Notes under the pieces: model-generated
What the model was told of the DNA's origin: nothing
The model's input: the letters and a program-made list of their open reading frames with translations, nothing else
Databases searched by the model: none
Shown here: positions 26,134 to 36,044 of the stretch, piece after piece
Numbering within the stretch: position 1 is the first letter of the stretch
Layout of the letters: every line of letters starts with the position of its first letter
Translations under genes and position numbers: made by a program
Assembly: GCA_020635435.1 (NCBI GenBank)
Contig: JACJZU010000002.1
Location: 434,001-498,000 of the forward strand
From: Flavobacteriales bacterium
GTDB lineage: Bacteria; Bacteroidota; Bacteroidia; NS11-12g; UBA9320
Direction: 5' to 3'
Length of the DNA stretch: 64,000 nucleotides

Positions 26134-29025
26134 TTAGATCTTGTGAGAGATCCCGATGCTGAACGACATACCCGGAGCAATGGAATTGAAAGGTTGATCT
26201 CCGGCTTCATAGGAGCGGAACATGCTTTCAACACGATCCATGAGCAAATTGGAGATGCCGATACTCAAACCCGTACCTTGTTCCTTACCCAATTTCTTAT
26301 TCATGTTGAAATTCAAACTGTGGAAAGGAATGGTGTAAATGTCGGGGAATAAACCAACTCCAACGATCTGTAAAGTCGGCCCTTTCACGTTGTAAAATAA
26401 ACCACCGCTGATGCCCTTTTCTTCATCTTTATAGGCAATTCCTCCGTTCAAAACATAAGGCGATTGACCGGCCATACTACGGCGGTTTACAATGGTTTGT
26501 CCTTTTTTCTCAAAATTGACACGCGAATTGAATTCGAGATCGGTCATGTCGATGAAGGACTCCACAAAGGTGAAGTTCCCACTGAGGTTGAAATTCTTCA
26601 ATTTCTCTGAAATGAAATCGAGATCCTTTCTGAATTCCAATTCCAATCCATATAGCTGACCATTCCCAACGTTACGTGGTTGATATTCCGTGCTAGTCTG
26701 CTGTTCGGGGATACGGACCAATTCGATCGGGTTGGTGAAATTCTTGTAGAAGGCGCTAACAGATACCATCTCACCATCTTCGTTGAACAATTCCCAGCGC
26801 AGGTCCAAATTGTCGATATTGGTAACTTGCAATTTGCCATCCCAATCGGAATAGGTGAACAAACTACCATTGAAGATACGATTCGTGATCGGGTCAAGGA
26901 TCTGCGCGAAACTCAGTTCCTTGAAGGATGGCCGGGCGATCGTTCTCGAGTAGCTGGCACGCAGATTCTGCAAACGCGTTACAGAATAGATTAAGTTCAC
27001 AGATGGGAACAGATTGAAGGATTCCAAAACCACTTCATTGTCCAAACTGCGGCCATTCACAACATCGCCGCTGGCGTAACGCTGATCGCGACCGGTATGC
27101 CATTGCGTGAAGTTCTCGGCACGCAACCCAACTACGGCTTTAAGTAGGGTATTCGGCTTGAATTCACCGGAAACATAGAGTGCTGTGTTATTCGAGCTGG
27201 ATTGGTACTCATTCGGATTCGGATCGGCATTACCGCTGGAATAATAGATCCTTCCGTTTGGATAGATCTGTTCCGGGTCGAGTACGATGTCCGGATCCGG
27301 TTCAGCCCAATTCGGTTGATTTCCAAAGAATTGTACGTCGTAGGAAAGGATCCGATAGTCGCGCATTTTGTAAATATTGCTCACACCGGCTTTCCATTCG
27401 GCGTCTCTGTTGAAGAGGGTAGCTTTTCTAGTGAAATCGACCTTTACGGGCAGGTTTACCTCAGACAGATTCCTCCAGATCCGGGTGGGATTTCCGGCGG
27501 CACCTGCATTGAAGTTCGTATCAACTGCAGTATAGGTGAAAGCCGTTCTGCGGATATCGGGATCGGTACCATTGGAATAGGTTGGAGCGATGCGCCAGTC
27601 GATCTCAAGTTTGTCGTCGTTCAGATAATACGAACCATTCAACAACAAATTGGTCAAACTGCGTTGATTGTATTCCAGGTTATTGGAGAAACCAATATAA
27701 CCGGATTGCCCAACTGCTTCGCCATCGTTATCGATCCAGAACTGCCCCGCTTTTTTCTCGCCGCTCTGTAGGTGGATCAGATTCAAACGGTGTTTGGAAC
27801 GAGTCGTTTTATAGGCAACACCTGCCATAGCCCCGACCAATACCCCATTCTCGCCGAGTTGACCGTTTTGAACGGTTGCATAACGCAGATCGTATCGCTC
27901 CGGATCCTGATAACGTTGGTATTCGCCATAGATCACGTCATCGTAGTAACGCGTTTCGTTTTTGTAGGCCAGGGAGAATACGTAACCCAATTTTGAATTG
28001 ATCTTGTTCTTCAGATCGATCTGATTCCCCATGCTCACATTAAAGCTGAAATCCATGAAGCTCATTTTCTGTTGAGCGCCCAGATTCGGGTCGAAGCTGT
28101 TCACGAATGCGTTGACCTGATCCGGAGAAGCGCCGCTGATGGGCGTGGGAATATTGCTGCCCGATGCGCCCTCAGGCAAGGCCCTGGTGCCATTGTCGAA
28201 GCCAAGGAAATCAAGACCACCACCCTGGTAAGTCAAATAGTCATTGTTGAAATGCATGGATGGGTTGATGCCAATACCGGCAGAGTATTCAAATACTTTC
28301 TTGTCCGGGAAGGATTTGATCTCGAGATTCAATAACCCTCCACTGAAATCAGCAGGTTTATCTGCCGAAAAAGTTTTCACAACGGTTATGTTATCGACAA
28401 GACTGGTTGGGAAAAGATCCATTTGAATGGAGTTCTTGTCCGGATCCAGGCCCGGGATCTCCATGTCGTTCAAGGTGGTCTTAGAATAACGGTCTCCTAA
28501 TCCCCGTACGTAGACATATTTACCTCCTTCAACAGTTACCCCAGTGATACGTTTAGCTGCTTCAACGGCATTGTTGTCCCCGATCTCGCGGATCAGTGAG
28601 GAGCTTATACCATCCATAACTACAGCTGATTTGCGCTTGAGCGTGAGTATGGCAGACTCGGTGTTTCGTTTTGCAGTTGCAGATACAACAACTTCCACAA
28701 GTACGTCCGAGGATTCTTTTAAGCGCAATTCTCCCAATACGTTAGTTTCACCAGCTACCACGGCTACGTCCGTCATAGTTAATGTACTTAAACCGGTAAA
28801 GCTGATATTTAGGGTATATTTTCCTGGCTTAACGGAAAGACTGAAAGATCCGTCAAGATCGGAAATGGTTCCTACGCCCTCTACCTGGGGCAGGAAAATA
28901 CTTGCGCCCATAATCGTTTCTCCGGTCTCATCGTCGATCACGATTCCCCGAATTGTACCATTTTGGGCGAAGAGATTTACACTTATTGTGAAAATTAATG
29001 CAAGACTAAGAATGTATTGTTTCAT
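26134..29025 (-). CDS. TonB-dependent outer membrane receptor with CarboxypepD_reg-like domain
   Basis: The start at 29025 (MKQYILSLALIFTISVNLFAQ) gives a signal peptide; ten upstream codons are open but not needed. Residues about 22-110 are a carboxypeptidase-regulatory-like domain (GTIRGIVIDDETGETIMGAS). Residues about 125-245 are the plug (DNNAVEAAKRITGVTVEGGKY, YVRGLGDRYSKTTLNDMEIPG). The rest is a 22-strand barrel ending in a C-terminal phenylalanine-type strand. It imports an unknown substrate using TonB energy. It is not of the SusC type. It is preceded, 105 bp upstream, by a beta-helix lipoprotein gene that is probably its partner. Confidence 0.92.
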   Translation of the reverse strand: MKQYILSLALIFTISVNLFAQNGTIRGIVIDDETGETIMGASIFLPQVEGVGTISDLDGSFSLSVKPGKYTLNISFTGLSTLTMTDVAVVAGETNVLGELRLKESSDVLVEVVVSATAKRNTESAILTLKRKSAVVMDGISSSLIREIGDNNAVEAAKRITGVTVEGGKYVYVRGLGDRYSKTTLNDMEIPGLDPDKNSIQMDLFPTSLVDNITVVKTFSADKPADFSGGLLNLEIKSFPDKKVFEYSAGIGINPSMHFNNDYLTYQGGGLDFLGFDNGTRALPEGASGSNIPTPISGASPDQVNAFVNSFDPNLGAQQKMSFMDFSFNVSMGNQIDLKNKINSKLGYVFSLAYKNETRYYDDVIYGEYQRYQDPERYDLRYATVQNGQLGENGVLVGAMAGVAYKTTRSKHRLNLIHLQSGEKKAGQFWIDNDGEAVGQSGYIGFSNNLEYNQRSLTNLLLNGSYYLNDDKLEIDWRIAPTYSNGTDPDIRRTAFTYTAVDTNFNAGAAGNPTRIWRNLSEVNLPVKVDFTRKATLFNRDAEWKAGVSNIYKMRDYRILSYDVQFFGNQPNWAEPDPDIVLDPEQIYPNGRIYYSSGNADPNPNEYQSSSNNTALYVSGEFKPNTLLKAVVGLRAENFTQWHTGRDQRYASGDVVNGRSLDNEVVLESFNLFPSVNLIYSVTRLQNLRASYSRTIARPSFKELSFAQILDPITNRIFNGSLFTYSDWDGKLQVTNIDNLDLRWELFNEDGEMVSVSAFYKNFTNPIELVRIPEQQTSTEYQPRNVGNGQLYGLELEFRKDLDFISEKLKNFNLSGNFTFVESFIDMTDLEFNSRVNFEKKGQTIVNRRSMAGQSPYVLNGGIAYKDEEKGISGGLFYNVKGPTLQIVGVGLFPDIYTIPFHSLNFNMNKKLGKEQGTGLSIGISNLLMDRVESMFRSYEAGDQPFNSIAPGMSFSIGISHKI

Positions 29026-29055
29026 TCCTTTTTTTTGATTTTTTAAGAAACACAA

Positions 29056-29092
29056 AAGTGGAGAGCCGGGTATTGCCCCGAACTTTCCACTT
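29056..29092 (-). terminator. Intercistronic hairpin between lipoprotein and TonB receptor genes
   Basis: On the minus strand AAGTGGA pairs with TCCACTT around an inner CGGG/CCCG stem, followed by a weak T-rich stretch. It lies after the lipoprotein stop and before the receptor. It may partly terminate transcription or protect the lipoprotein mRNA, giving unequal expression of the two genes. Confidence 0.55.
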
Positions 29093-29130
29093 CAGTGTTC
29101 ATTATGCTATTGATTTTATGGATATTCGAA

Positions 29131-30333
29131 TTAGATACCGCTCATTGCACCGGCTTTAGAAGCCCATGTCCAGTTGAATGCTGACAAAGTCGCAAATCCA
29201 CCTGTTCCGGCAGTTACTCCGGCTGGTACAGCACCGTTCACATAGTTTGCGAGATCGGCCGCAGGTACGTTGATCTTAATACCAGTGAAGGTTACTTCAG
29301 CAGCGGTAACTCGGTTAATTTTCTGACCATCCTTCAATGCTGTGAAATACAAGTTCTCCAGGTTTACGATCGAGTTGTCATCTACGTTGATGATGTCCTC
29401 GCATTGACGATCTGCTGTTGAACAGATGATACTTCCATTCTTGATGGTGTGTCCAGCTTTGGCGGATCCTTCGGGTCCGTCCAATTCGAAGGAATGTCCG
29501 GCTACCGTGATCACAACCACATTATCGAGGGTTCCGGCCCAAGCCTGATCTGTATCGATCCCGTCGTCGTTGCAGTTCCAAACTACTACGTTCTTCACGT
29601 TAACAGTACCACCGAACCATTCAACACCATCGTCCTGATTGGCCACGATCTCGATGTTCTCAATGGTTGTACCTGATCCAACACCACCCAAAGTAAGTCC
29701 GTTGATCTCATTTCCCGATCCGATGTTGGTACCTCCATGACGGATAGAAACATATTTGAATACTCCGGAATTATCAGCAGGATCGCTTCCTCCATACAAT
29801 CCGTTCGGATCGGAAGTTGGAATACCTTCAATTTGAACCTCACTTATGTCTCCGGATGAGTTTGAAGCTGAAATAGGAGCTTTTCCTAATATGATCACAC
29901 CTCCCCACAAACCGTTGATGTCCGGATCCAGGTTAGGACTCGCAAAATTACCCGCAGCAACATCTGCAGGAGTGATCTCGTCAGCAACTGAAGTGAAGAT
30001 GATAGGCAGTGACTCAGTACCTTCAGCCATGATCTTGCCACCACGGGCGATCAGCAATGCAGTTGCATTCGCGCCAGTACCGGCTTGACCTTTGATTACT
30101 GTTCCGGCTTCAATGGTCAAAGTGGCACCGCTCAAAACAGTAACACGTCCGGCCAATTCGTAAACTTTGTCTTTAGTCCAGGTAGTGTTCGATGAAATGT
30201 TTTGAACTACCTTTACATTTCCAGTTTGAGTTGGAGTGGGTGTTGTGTTGCCATCACCGCTGTCGTCTTTACAGCCTGTGAACACGAGTGCAGCACTTAC
30301 TACTGCCAACATCATTAATTTCAGTCTTTTCAT
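29131..30333 (-). CDS. Surface or periplasmic lipoprotein with beta-helix fold
   Basis: The start at 30333 gives a lipoprotein signal (MKRLKLMMLAVVSAALVFTGC, Cys at residue 21) followed by KDDSGDG, a typical Bacteroidota surface-lipoprotein spacer, and a Thr/Pro linker. The remaining 370 residues form a repetitive, Gly/Asn-rich parallel beta-helix (AGRVTVLSGATLTIEAGTVIKG; GVEWFGGTVNVKNVVVWN). Same strand as and upstream of the TonB receptor gene, so they are probably co-expressed and act together in uptake of one substrate. The substrate is not evident. It is not a SusD homologue. Confidence 0.75.
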   Translation of the reverse strand: MKRLKLMMLAVVSAALVFTGCKDDSGDGNTTPTPTQTGNVKVVQNISSNTTWTKDKVYELAGRVTVLSGATLTIEAGTVIKGQAGTGANATALLIARGGKIMAEGTESLPIIFTSVADEITPADVAAGNFASPNLDPDINGLWGGVIILGKAPISASNSSGDISEVQIEGIPTSDPNGLYGGSDPADNSGVFKYVSIRHGGTNIGSGNEINGLTLGGVGSGTTIENIEIVANQDDGVEWFGGTVNVKNVVVWNCNDDGIDTDQAWAGTLDNVVVITVAGHSFELDGPEGSAKAGHTIKNGSIICSTADRQCEDIINVDDNSIVNLENLYFTALKDGQKINRVTAAEVTFTGIKINVPAADLANYVNGAVPAGVTAGTGGFATLSAFNWTWASKAGAMSGI

Positions 30334-30357
30334 TTTTTTTAGTTGATTTTGATGCCG

Positions 30358-30385
30358 CAAAGGTTGACCCCTCCTGTTAAGCCAA
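30358..30385 (-). promoter_or_regulatory. Weak promoter candidate for the lipoprotein-TonB operon
   Basis: On the minus strand a TTG (30383-30385) and AACCTTTG (30358-30365) are 17 bp apart. This is close to but not at consensus in both element and spacing. Confidence 0.3.
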
Positions 30386-30453
30386 TGTTAAATCATCTTT
30401 AAATTGGTTCTAACTGTTTCGAAGTAATCAACACCTTGTTCACACTGCTTTGG

Positions 30454-30481
30454 GTTGTCTCGATTTAAACCAGGAGACAAC
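30454..30481. repeat. Inverted repeat in divergent intergenic region (operator candidate)
   Basis: GTTGTCTC at 30454-30461 and GAGACAAC at 30474-30481 are perfect complements with a 12-bp spacer, between two divergent lipoprotein genes. It could bind a dimeric regulator or form an RNA hairpin. Confidence 0.35.
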
Positions 30482-30626
30482 TCATCCTTTTATACCCTCA
30501 AATGTTCGCTGTTGCTTCAGGTTGGAAGAAAAGTGTTCGTACCTGCTAGAACCGTTACAGACATGTGTTTGGATGGCATTATTTTGAGCGTGTTCCGTTA
30601 GGTGCTCCATAGCTCCGGAGCCATTC

Positions 30627-31917
30627 ATGCGTCTTCTTCTAAAATTAATCAAAGAATCCCTATTTTCGGGACCTATGAGTCGAATCATTGGTTACGCTGC
30701 CTTGTTCTCATGTTTGTTGAGCTTTACAACGTGTACCAAGGAGGATCACCACCTATGGTTCCGCCCCGTACAAATTGGTTCATAAAGCGCAGTGGGACTA
30801 CGTTCCAAAGCTGATTGAAACGGCAGACCGGTCTTTGGTTATTGTTGGCTCCAGCTACAATACGCCTTATACGCTCGTTTTAAATTCTGATCTTCAGCAA
30901 GAAGAATATTTCGAGTACCCTCAATATAATTCGGGGTCTTTTCATGATGTTTTTGAGGGTAAAGACGGAAGTCTGCTGTTGACCGGGCATACAAGAGCTG
31001 CCGATTTGGGTGGGGGGGTGAATAAGGTCTTTGGTTTAAATCTTCGGATAGACCGATCCGGTAAAATACTGAACAGCGGATTTACAAATCCAGATCCACA
31101 GAACAAAATCCAGTTCTTTTCGGTGATTGAAGATGCCCTGGGCAGAATTATCAGCGTAGGTGAAGTCGAGGGAGAGTCTCCAAATGGGAAGTACCTGAAT
31201 TCAGGTGTTTTTCAAAGGTTAAGTTCTGATTTTAGGATCAGTGAAGCATGGTCTACCGGTAAAATTCCGGGCAGCGGTTACTTCGGCGACCTGATCGAAC
31301 TGAAAGATGGGAGTTATCTGGCTCTTTCGATTGAAGGGAGTTCTCAAGGAGATTATTGCGATCGGGTAGATATTATCGATCCGGATAGTCTTCGTTATCT
31401 GAACACCTGGCTTTTTAAAGATTTCATCAGGGCAGGAGGACAGGGATACGAGAGTACCAGAAGGGAGAATATTTGGTTGAAAGTTTTGGAACTCGATGAC
31501 GGATTCGTGGCCGGAACACAACATTTTGATATCACAAGCGGTTTGCCGGTTGTTCACATGTACAAATTCGATCTCAATGGGAATGTACACTGGTCGAAGT
31601 TCATGAATCAATTCACATTCAGCTACATGGATAACATACAGCTTCATGGTGACCAGATCTTGCTCAGTGCATCTGCTTTGGAAAAAGATGGAGATACGTG
31701 GACTTCTGTTGTGCTGTCAATCGATATGACTTCAGGTGAGACGAATTGGGAGTCTGAGGTTAAATCTGAGGGTGCTCATCTGGGTGCATTGTACGTGCGA
31801 CCTTCCGATGGTAGTTATGCCGTGCTGGGATTTTCGATCAATAGTTTTACGCACAGGCTTCACTTGATGGAGTACAAGCTCGATGCTACCGGAAAACTCA
31901 AAAACATTCTGAATTGA
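30627..31917 (+). pseudogene. Lipoprotein gene interrupted by a frameshift
   Basis: From ATG 30627 (or 30675) one frame reads a lipoprotein-like signal: MSRIIGYAALFSC, then LLSFTTCTKEDHHLWF, and stops at about 30783-30785. The sequence continues at once in the next frame, open from about 30775 to 31917, with 380 residues of a propeller-like repeat protein (VIVGSSYNT, GSLLLTGHT, GSYLALSIEG, GSYAVLGF). One base too few or two too many near 30770-30784 would join them. The long frame alone would have to start at TTG without an export signal. It is either a recent pseudogene or a sequencing error. No known function for the repeats. Confidence 0.6.
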
Positions 31918-32242
31918 TCGCATGAAAAATCAATCTCAGGCTACGCACATCATCTGGATTATGTATTTGAAAGATCGAGAAGATCCACACAATCCTGCGC
32001 GGAAGCTGAATTTGGACATAAGTAAAGAATGGCCAGCAGCAGAATTTTGACTAAGTGCTTTGGTGGAAGGCTCATCCTTTCCAAATATAACATAGGATAG
32101 CAGATGCCGGTATTTTAAAACAAATTTTTATATGAAATTAGTCCTGCATAGGGCTGCAGATTACCTATAAAGGTCGAAATAATTTGATCGTGTAATCGAA
32201 GTTGAAGTGGTTTTAGATCAACATGAAGGATTATTTGAAAAT
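31918..32242. other. Intergenic stretch without a supported gene
   Basis: A 43-codon frame starts at 31922 (MKNQSQATHI) but has no recognisable domain or start signal. Otherwise AT-rich sequence with no feature seen until the terminator at 32243. Confidence 0.4.
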
Positions 32243-32275
32243 AAAAAGAGCCATCGGAGGCCGATGACTCTTTTT
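32243..32275. terminator. Rho-independent terminator, porin operon (bidirectional)
   Basis: AAAAAGAG-C-CATCGG, loop AGG, CCGATG-A-CTCTTTTT. On the minus strand it follows the porin stop at 32296 by 21 bp; on the plus strand it could end the 30627-31917 transcript. Confidence 0.85.
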
Positions 32276-32295
32276 AAGTAATTGATTATCTCAGA

Positions 32296-33630
32296 CTAGA
32301 AAGAAGCTACCGCCTCGATCATAGCACCGCTGAACATTCCACCATAATAGATCGAAGTATTCGGAACGTCATTGTATTTCTGTTGAACATAGATGAATTT
32401 CAACAAAAGGTTCTCGATCGGGAACCAACCGGCTCCAACTTCGATCCGACTGATGGAAGACTCCATGAAACTTCCATTTTCCTTGAATGCACCACTCAGT
32501 TCACCGGAAAGCATATTGTACTTACCACCTACATACATTTGTTCGTTCTCGAGGAATCGATACAATAATTCGGCGCCAAGCTGATTCACGCTACGGGCAT
32601 TACTGTCTGCAAATTCCCATTTGTTTTCTTTGTTTTTAACGAGGTTGTTTCCTGAAGCTGTTTCGAAAGTACCAAAGAATTCCAATCCTTTGAACTTCAG
32701 GAATGCATTGATTTGAGTAGCTGTAAGTTGGTTAGTGAAACCTGGATTCCAGCGACCTGAAGTGAAGTTAGGACTTTCACCTAATGCAGCACCAGGAGGT
32801 ACCATCACTCCATAGAAGCGAGATCCTGTGCGGTCACCTCCATACAAGGTGTTGCGTCCGCTGTTGGCATTATTCACGAATGAAACGGCCAAACGAGTAC
32901 GTAAATCATCATTGATCTGCTTGTCGTATGCAGCTTTTAAATAAAGAGAAGGCTTGCGTTCCTTGCCATCAACTGCTTCAGCAACTCCTCCATTGATCAG
33001 ACCATTAGTCATACCGAGCATCACCATAACACCTTCAGTTGGGAAGGCGTAAACCTCAGCTCCTTGCTCAGTTGTGAATGCGTCCATGATGTAGTTACCT
33101 ACAAATGGGTTGTACATCGCGTTTCCATTGTCGGTACGACGGAATTGCTGGTCTCCGTAATTCGGTTGGAAGTGTCCGATCTTCACACGGAACATGTCTG
33201 TGAACCATTGTGGATTTCCGAACATTGGAAGTTGATCGATCTGGATGTAACCACCTTTTACCCAGAATTCGGTATGGTGACGGCTGGACATATAATTCTC
33301 CAAAGCCATACGGATACCGGGAGCCATCTGCACGTCAATGTTCAAGTTGGCAGTAGCAAGGTTGAAACCTGGAGCAAGGTCGTACAATCCCAAACCAGAC
33401 ATGGATGTATCATTTTCGTGATCCAAACTTTGGAATTGTTGTGCAAAGGAACCTCCCACCCGAACGTAAGTTTTTTCGAATGTGGACGTCTTGTCTTTAG
33501 GGGCTTCGAAGACGTTAATACCCTTTTGGGTATACGCCCGCCAGTTGTCGATCTGGGCGTGTACATTGGTCGCCCATACAGAAGCGATCGCGATCGCTAC
33601 AAGTTTAGAACAAAGACTTTTAGTTTTCAT
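32296..33630 (-). CDS. Outer membrane porin (phosphate-selective/OprO-like barrel)
   Basis: A 444-residue protein with signal peptide 1-25 (ending TNVHA). The mature part is a barrel of amphipathic strands (FWVKGGYIQIDQLPMFG, DMFRVKIGHFQPNYGDQQFRR, LLLKFIYVQQKYND) ending in Phe. The segment KIGHFQPNYGDQQFRRTDN resembles the F-x-x-P-Y/F-G motif of OprO/P-like and related Bacteroidota porins. The substrate is not predictable. It lies 69 bp downstream of a YceI-like gene on the same strand, a pairing seen in other Bacteroidota. Confidence 0.7.
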   Translation of the reverse strand: MKTKSLCSKLVAIAIASVWATNVHAQIDNWRAYTQKGINVFEAPKDKTSTFEKTYVRVGGSFAQQFQSLDHENDTSMSGLGLYDLAPGFNLATANLNIDVQMAPGIRMALENYMSSRHHTEFWVKGGYIQIDQLPMFGNPQWFTDMFRVKIGHFQPNYGDQQFRRTDNGNAMYNPFVGNYIMDAFTTEQGAEVYAFPTEGVMVMLGMTNGLINGGVAEAVDGKERKPSLYLKAAYDKQINDDLRTRLAVSFVNNANSGRNTLYGGDRTGSRFYGVMVPPGAALGESPNFTSGRWNPGFTNQLTATQINAFLKFKGLEFFGTFETASGNNLVKNKENKWEFADSNARSVNQLGAELLYRFLENEQMYVGGKYNMLSGELSGAFKENGSFMESSISRIEVGAGWFPIENLLLKFIYVQQKYNDVPNTSIYYGGMFSGAMIEAVASF

Positions 33631-33699
33631 GGAGATAGATTTTAAGTTTCAATTGGATGATTAAAGTGATTTTAATAGGATTTAAATTTTTAAAATATC

Positions 33700-34287
33700 T
33701 TAAGAGTGTTTAAGAGTTAAGTCGAATTTTAAAGTGATCTCGTTGCTTGTGGTCATGGCACCGAAAAATGCGGTGGGCGGTGTTATTCCAAAGTCGCTCA
33801 TTTTCAGATCTTTGCTGGTTTGAAATTTTACAATATCCCGTCCACTGGTCTGTCCGGTTACATCGAGGTAAATAAGCTTGGATACTCCGGCTATTTTCAG
33901 ATTCCCCTGAACTTTTAGAGCGTAAGATGATGTGCCCACCTTATTGAAGCTTACAACACGTGTGAGGTTGAAAATGATCTTTGGGTATTTTTCATATTTG
34001 AGCGCTTCCCAGGTCTTGTTGTCCATGATAGATCCTTTCGGACTTAATATGGTTTTTACAGGAACCTCCAATGTGAATTCGTTCACTCCGATCAACTCGT
34101 TGTTCTGTTCGTCCATTTCGACCTTTCCATTTACGATCAGTTTCACACTCTTCGATTCCCAATCGTGTACATTGGAACTTCCCAGAATGGTCACGCTGCT
34201 GGATGTGGTATTGGTGAGTGTCCGGGTTCCGGCCAAATTGGCGAAGAGGAACACCGGGAGGGAGGCTATCAATAATATCGTTTTCAT
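33700..34287 (-). CDS. YceI-family periplasmic lipid-binding protein
   Basis: The start at 34287 (MKTILLIASLPVFLFANLAG) gives a signal peptide; eight upstream codons are dispensable. The mature 175 residues follow the YceI lipocalin-like pattern: SSVTILGSSNVHDWESKS, then VPVKTILSPKGSIMDNKTWEAL with the KYPKIIF strand, and TSKDLKMSDFGITPP near the end. The family binds polyisoprenoid-type lipids in the periplasm. It is first in an operon with the porin. Length is usual for the family. Confidence 0.85.
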   Translation of the reverse strand: MKTILLIASLPVFLFANLAGTRTLTNTTSSSVTILGSSNVHDWESKSVKLIVNGKVEMDEQNNELIGVNEFTLEVPVKTILSPKGSIMDNKTWEALKYEKYPKIIFNLTRVVSFNKVGTSSYALKVQGNLKIAGVSKLIYLDVTGQTSGRDIVKFQTSKDLKMSDFGITPPTAFFGAMTTSNEITLKFDLTLKHS

Positions 34288-34766
34288 TGCATGTCCGATT
34301 TCTTGAGACAAAGATTAGCCCGCATTTGTCGCTACCGAATCATAGATGTCAGGTTCCTGAGTGACAATCGTCACAATTTCATGAGATAGAAATCAATGAA
34401 AATACAGAATGTCGCGATCTGTCGGGATTTATCGTCATTCGGCTTGCCTTTAACGAGGTACGACAACTTATCCGCACAATAATTTGCTGACTCTGAAGTC
34501 TTGACGGTAAGACCAAATGATTGGAATTCCTTGTGAGGAAGAGGTACGATCGTAATTCCCTATATCGATAGCTCCCTCAAGCCTGGCCTTCCAATTTAAC
34601 TCCAGATCAATCTGAACTGAACCGGACCGGCAATGCGACAAAAAAAATGGGACGACTCTTCGTGATTCAGAGCCATCCCACTTTCATGAGGTCAAATTTT
34701 GGTGCAGAGCGTATTGGGAGATCTTTATTCCCCCGATAGTTGCAAATGCAAAGTCATAAAGTTGCT
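34288..34766. other. Intergenic stretch, no supported gene
   Basis: A minus-strand frame from about 34640 down to a stop at 34468 reads some 55 residues (LEGAIDIGNYDRTSS among them), but has no ATG or other good start and crosses the terminator. It may be gene debris. The leader of the YceI gene lies at its left edge and a terminator at 34645-34683. Nothing else is seen. Confidence 0.4.
34645..34683 (-). terminator. Probable terminator of the PAP2-like gene
   Basis: On the minus strand TGGGA...TCCCA with an extended CTC/GAG stem (two mismatches) followed by a run of eight T. It lies 84 bp past the stop of the 34767-35342 gene. Confidence 0.65.
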
Positions 34767-35342
34767 CTACATGCTCAGATAGGGCGAGCCGAAGATGAAT
34801 ATAGCGGCAATAGCAAGTCCGAGGATATAACCTGTGATGATCTCCCGGGTCGTATGTGCTTTCTTGATCCATCTCCAATACATGATCGCAACCCCCATTA
34901 TCAGGGTGAGAACTGTTAAGAAGACCGTAACGGGGTGTGTGCCGTGAACTGTGAGCAGGAAGATATTATAGAATAACAGCCAACCCCAACCGGCTGCGTG
35001 CCAGCTTATATTATATCCCTTTACCATAAATGCAGCCAATAACATCAGTGCTGCCCAACCCTCAAAGAGCCCAAAACCCCAGAAGGTCTCTCCATAACTA
35101 ATCGTATTGATCACGGCGGTGATGGCATAAAGAGCGGCCATGGTGAAGAATGTTGCCCTTCGCCTTGGATGATCCGTGGTCGATATGCGAATTCCTAATT
35201 GCGCCGCAAGTACCAGAGGTATGATCAGTGTGAATAACAATACCTCCCATTCATTCTTCCCACTGATCACCAAATAGACCATAGGTGGAATAATTAGAGG
35301 ATGCGTGCCGGCCGCTACGGGAGAGAATTTATTTGAGTCCAT
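34767..35342 (-). CDS. PAP2-like integral membrane protein
   Basis: The start at 35342 (MDSNKFSPVAAGTHPLI) is chosen because the 40 codons upstream look non-coding. The 191-residue product has about six membrane helices. The pattern of THP near the N terminus, an inner H-P-V-T-V loop and the C-terminal KAHTTREIITGYILG resembles short Bacteroidota phosphatase-PAP2-like proteins (K-A-H-T-x-x-x-x-x-x-G motif). Usual PAP2 catalytic residues are only partly visible, so it may be inactive or bind a lipid. Monocistronic. Confidence 0.6.
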   Translation of the reverse strand: MDSNKFSPVAAGTHPLIIPPMVYLVISGKNEWEVLLFTLIIPLVLAAQLGIRISTTDHPRRRATFFTMAALYAITAVINTISYGETFWGFGLFEGWAALMLLAAFMVKGYNISWHAAGWGWLLFYNIFLLTVHGTHPVTVFLTVLTLIMGVAIMYWRWIKKAHTTREIITGYILGLAIAAIFIFGSPYLSM

Positions 35343-35837
35343 GTTGCAATACTTTAATTGGTTTTCTTGAACCATCGGGCAGGTATGATTCCAAACCTCA
35401 AATGGTACTACAATTTTAAATGCTTGCTTCGAACCACACAACGTGATAAAAATCCTGTGCACATCCGACGAACTTGTGTTAAATGTCCTTTTTTTTCAGG
35501 CCAATTCAACCCTGACAGAATCTGTTCTCTATTGCTGGAAATGCAGACTGTATCTGAAAAAAGGGGAGGATTGATACCCTCGGTGCAAACCACATTTGTG
35601 CCATCAATTGAGCAATTTACTTATTTGTTCAAACGACTGATATTTCGCAGTAATTTAGCCCTGGTGACTTATGTAACTGTATTTAGTCCCTAAAATCTCC
35701 AATACCTTACCAAGGAAGCTTCGGAGTTCCAATCTTCCAATATCTGTGTTAATCTGTGTAATATGTGGTGCAAGATGCTCAGCTCAGTAGCGGTTACCTT
35801 TCCGTCGCTTAGGGTTTGCGCAGCCCTATAACCCGCG

Positions 35838-35863
35838 CCTACTTTTTCGGCTCAAAAAGTAGG
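35838..35863. repeat. Short palindrome
   Basis: CCTACTTTTT and AAAAAGTAGG around a 6-nt loop. Similar intergenic palindromes are common in Bacteroidota; REP-like or terminator-like. Confidence 0.65.
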
Positions 35864-35986
35864 CAAAAGAGCTTCGGGAATTTAAAGCGCACAGCCCACA
35901 ACTCGCGCACCCAAAAATTCCTGGGCTTAAATAAGGATCTTCATATTCTCTAAGCTTCAAAAAAATCCTTCCATTATCTGTATTGA

Positions 35987-36044
35987 TCTGTGTAATCTGT
36001 GGTTAAACAGCGGCGTAACTTCTTTGCACCACAGATTACACAGA
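35987..36044. repeat. 17-bp perfect inverted repeat
   Basis: TCTGTGTAATCTGTGGT at 35987-36003 is exactly complementary to 36028-36044, with a 24-nt spacer. Partial single-strand copies flank it at 35751 and 36094. It looks like a dispersed repeat family in inverted arrangement. Confidence 0.75.

Noticed and set aside
31922..32050. 43-codon frame beginning MKNQSQATHI
   Set aside because: Too short and featureless to support as a gene.
33064..33645. 193-codon plus-strand frame over the porin gene
   Set aside because: Antisense shadow of a signal-peptide-bearing barrel protein.
34468..34640. Minus-strand frame that looks partly protein-like
   Set aside because: No start codon with context and it runs back through a terminator; at best gene debris.
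35358..35693. 111-codon plus-strand frame in the intergenic region
   Set aside because: No domain, no promoter or start signal, composition unlike coding sequence of neighbours.
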